A stretch of DNA of 14,828 nt from Flavobacteriales bacterium (GTDB lineage Bacteria; Bacteroidota; Bacteroidia; Flavobacteriales_D; Sanyastnellaceae): assembly GCA_027488055.1 (NCBI GenBank), contig JAIYCK010000092.1, positions 1-14,828 of the forward strand, in the 5' to 3' direction. The translations under genes were made by a program, and so were the position numbers. Numbering within the stretch: the first letter of the stretch is position 1; the number at the start of each line of letters is the position of its first letter. Below the pieces are notes generated by a model, which was not told the origin of the DNA, made no database searches, and saw nothing but the letters and a program-made list of their open reading frames with translations. This document shows positions 13,414-14,828 of this stretch, piece by piece.

Positions 13414-14502
13414 TCAATCTACCATTTTGAAGTAAACAGGGGCATGCAGCGAATCAGTGCCCGGGTGAAAAATTTCAATAAGGTCTTTTAAGATGACATC
13501 AGGTTGCATAATTGCATCGCCGAAATAATCAGTGGCGTGCGTATTGCAGTAAAAAAGTTTTTTCGATTGAAAAGAGGGCAATTGCGCGAGTTGAGGAGCA
13601 TCGCTCACAAAATTGGCAGCTGTTGGATCCGCTGCTGCGAAGGTGAGTTTTCCCCAAAATGCACATTGGTGCATGGACACAAGCATTTTTTCAAATGGAA
13701 TAATCAAATTTTCGTTGGCCAATGAGGCTTTGAGTATGTAATCAGAACCCGCATCTTGTAGAAAGGTGGCTACAAAACTGTTGCCAGGAGGGGCATACCA
13801 ATTGCCCGCGTTGTAATAGCCAGTAAACACTGTTGGTTTTTGAAAGTCCGCAACGCTTTGTCGAGTGACCATGTACTTCTTTTCCAAGTCCTCAAATACA
13901 GCGATCCCTTCTTGTATCTTTCCCGCAAGTGCACCGATCAAAACAACCCATTCTGATCGACCCAGGGGTGTTTTTTCCAAGTATTCGGCGATCGGAATGA
14001 CTTCGATACCGCGCGTTTGATACTTGCTGTAGTCCTTGTCGCCGTATGAATAAATCAGAAAATGATCGGGTTTTAGAGCGAGCATGAGCTCCTCTGAGAT
14101 GTCTTCTCCTTGGCTTATGTTGGCGATGGATCCTTGCTGGATGGCTTGCTGAGCAGCTTCATTTTTGACCAAATGTGCAAAGCCAACACCCACGACTTGA
14201 TCCATTGCGTCAATGCTTTGAAACATGGGCAAGTGCGTCGTACTTAAACACACGGCGCGGTGCGTACCTTGATTGGCAACCACCCAATCTTTGATGGTGT
14301 CCTTTTTGTTGGCTTCCACAAGCAGGATACGAAAAGCACTGGTGTCATGGTTGGTCAGAATCTGAAAACCTTGTGCATGGCGTGGAGTATAAAACGTATG
14401 CCATTGTCCGTTGGATTGCGAGGGAGAATGCGGACGGCATCCTTGATTGTTCACCAAAAGGATGTAACATACAAGCAATGGGAGGAGTGCAATGGAGCGC
14501 AT
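13414..14502 (-). CDS. ABC transporter substrate-binding lipoprotein (Fe-siderophore/cobalamin type)
   Basis: A 362-residue periplasmic binding protein of the FepB/BtuF class (Peripla_BP_2 fold), which delivers iron-siderophores, heme or cobalamin to an inner-membrane ABC transporter. The start chosen is MRSIALLPLLVCYILL; its hydrophobic segment ends at Cys23 (NQGC), a weak lipobox. Recognisable parts are TIKDWVVANQGTHRAVCLSTTHLPMF (start of the first lobe), ISEELMLALKPDHFLIY, the linking helix GALAGKIQEGIAVFEDLEKKY, and WYAPPGNSFVATFLQDAGSDYIL (second lobe). Permease and ATPase genes are not in view, so the ligand cannot be set from context; no cobalamin riboswitch or Fur-type palindrome was seen upstream. 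It is divergent from the acylphosphatase gene. Confidence 0.87.
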   Translation of the reverse strand: MRSIALLPLLVCYILLVNNQGCRPHSPSQSNGQWHTFYTPRHAQGFQILTNHDTSAFRILLVEANKKDTIKDWVVANQGTHRAVCLSTTHLPMFQSIDAMDQVVGVGFAHLVKNEAAQQAIQQGSIANISQGEDISEELMLALKPDHFLIYSYGDKDYSKYQTRGIEVIPIAEYLEKTPLGRSEWVVLIGALAGKIQEGIAVFEDLEKKYMVTRQSVADFQKPTVFTGYYNAGNWYAPPGNSFVATFLQDAGSDYILKASLANENLIIPFEKMLVSMHQCAFWGKLTFAAADPTAANFVSDAPQLAQLPSFQSKKLFYCNTHATDYFGDAIMQPDVILKDLIEIFHPGTDSLHAPVYFKMVD

Positions 14503-14513
14503 AGGATTTGCTG

Positions 14514-14521
14514 CGAATGTA
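14514..14521 (-). promoter_or_regulatory. Possible -7 element for the substrate-binding protein gene
   Basis: The minus strand reads TACATTCG, one mismatch from TAnnTTTG, 11 bases before the ATG ending at 14502. It would give a leader of only about 5 nt. Confidence 0.4.
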
Positions 14522-14669
14522 GTGTATATGGCGTTCAACCACCTATATCCGCACATACCAGATGTGGTGTTCAGAGCGCTTCCACAAAATTTTGAATAAA
14601 TAGTGAAAGAAATTGGTTTAAAGCATGGAATCTCAAAGTAGTTTTGACCCTGCCTCAGAGCAAACAGAC

Positions 14670-14828
14670 ATGATCCGATACAATATCAAAATAACCGGCA
14701 AAGTGCAAGGGGTGAGCTATCGCAAGTTCGCCTTCGACACAGCGGACCGCATGGGGGTCAAAGGCATCGTGAAAAACATGCCAGACGGCACGGTGTATTG
14801 TGAAGCAGAAGGCGGTGAGCGTGTATTA
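14670..14828 (+). CDS. acyP: Acylphosphatase, 3' partial
   Basis: The gene runs off the window edge after 53 codons. MIRYNIKITGKVQGVSYRKF carries the acylphosphatase signature GxVQGVxYR: the loop binds the phosphate and its Arg is catalytic. GIVKNMPDGTVYCEAEG follows, whose Asn positions the attacking water. The enzyme hydrolyses acyl phosphates such as carbamoyl or acetyl phosphate, and is normally about 90 residues and cytoplasmic. An in-frame ATG at 14625 would add 15 polar residues (MESQSSFDPASEQTD); family length favours 14670, but the earlier start cannot be excluded. AAATTTTG at 14587-14594, one mismatch from the -7 consensus, could be its promoter. Confidence 0.93.
   Translation, partial: MIRYNIKITGKVQGVSYRKFAFDTADRMGVKGIVKNMPDGTVYCEAEGGERVL

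Noticed and set aside
14260..14595. 111-codon open frame on the plus strand
   Set aside because: Mostly antisense to the substrate-binding protein gene, whose domain evidence is strong.
14503..14624. Possible cobalamin riboswitch upstream of the substrate-binding protein
   Set aside because: The divergent gap is too short and lacks recognisable B12-box or riboswitch helices.

Overview
The window looks like a chromosomal segment of a Bacteroidota bacterium with moderate GC. Three things point there: a type IX secretion (T9SS) C-terminal sorting domain at the end of the first gene, several promoters matching the Bacteroidota -7 consensus TAnnTTTG, and several families common in that phylum (DUF4080 radical SAM protein, DUF983, HGPEI-type TonB receptor). 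Order or genus cannot be fixed from this sequence. No tRNA, rRNA, CRISPR array, insertion sequence or prophage was seen.

Layout. 1-982: 3' part of a secreted endonuclease I gene with a T9SS tail; its first ~136 bases have very different composition. 939-2648 (-): cobalamin-binding-type radical SAM protein, overlapping the endonuclease tail to tail. 2724-6176 (-): apparent operon of TonB-dependent receptor, small lipoprotein and lipoprotein MsrB, ended by a strong terminator at 2679-2704. 6177-6298: divergent control region with two near-identical 19-bp palindromes overlapping the receptor promoter. 6299-7770 (+): Fur-family regulator with Zur-like features, overlapping a di-heme cytochrome c peroxidase lipoprotein gene. 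7775-8149 (-): DUF983 membrane protein. 8290-11136 (-): UvrA. 11137-11406: control region with a well-formed promoter and a structured leader. 11407-11994 (+): ECF sigma factor with a true Shine-Dalgarno sequence. 12121-12315 (+): small conserved-looking protein. 12342-12662 (-): VF530/DUF2132 protein. 12742-13413 (+): outer-membrane beta-barrel protein. 13414-14502 (-): ABC transporter substrate-binding lipoprotein. 14670-end (+): acylphosphatase, cut by the window edge.

The most coherent system is 2724-7770. A metal-responsive repressor sits divergently from an outer-membrane receptor and its lipoprotein partner, with paired operators placed on the receptor promoter. The regulator keeps the Cys4 structural zinc site and adds a CxxC/His-rich segment that fits Zur better than Fur or PerR. 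My reading is a zinc-limitation (or other scarce-metal) uptake locus that also carries two redox-defence envelope lipoproteins, MsrB and a di-heme peroxidase. That is inference, not proof.

A second theme is gene expression style. Several genes have a -7 element only 4-6 nt before the start codon, which suggests leaderless or nearly leaderless mRNAs. The ECF sigma factor instead has a ~140-nt structured leader and a GAGGAGG ribosome binding site. Gene packing is tight, with convergent genes overlapping, abutting, or sharing a terminator hairpin with coding sequence.
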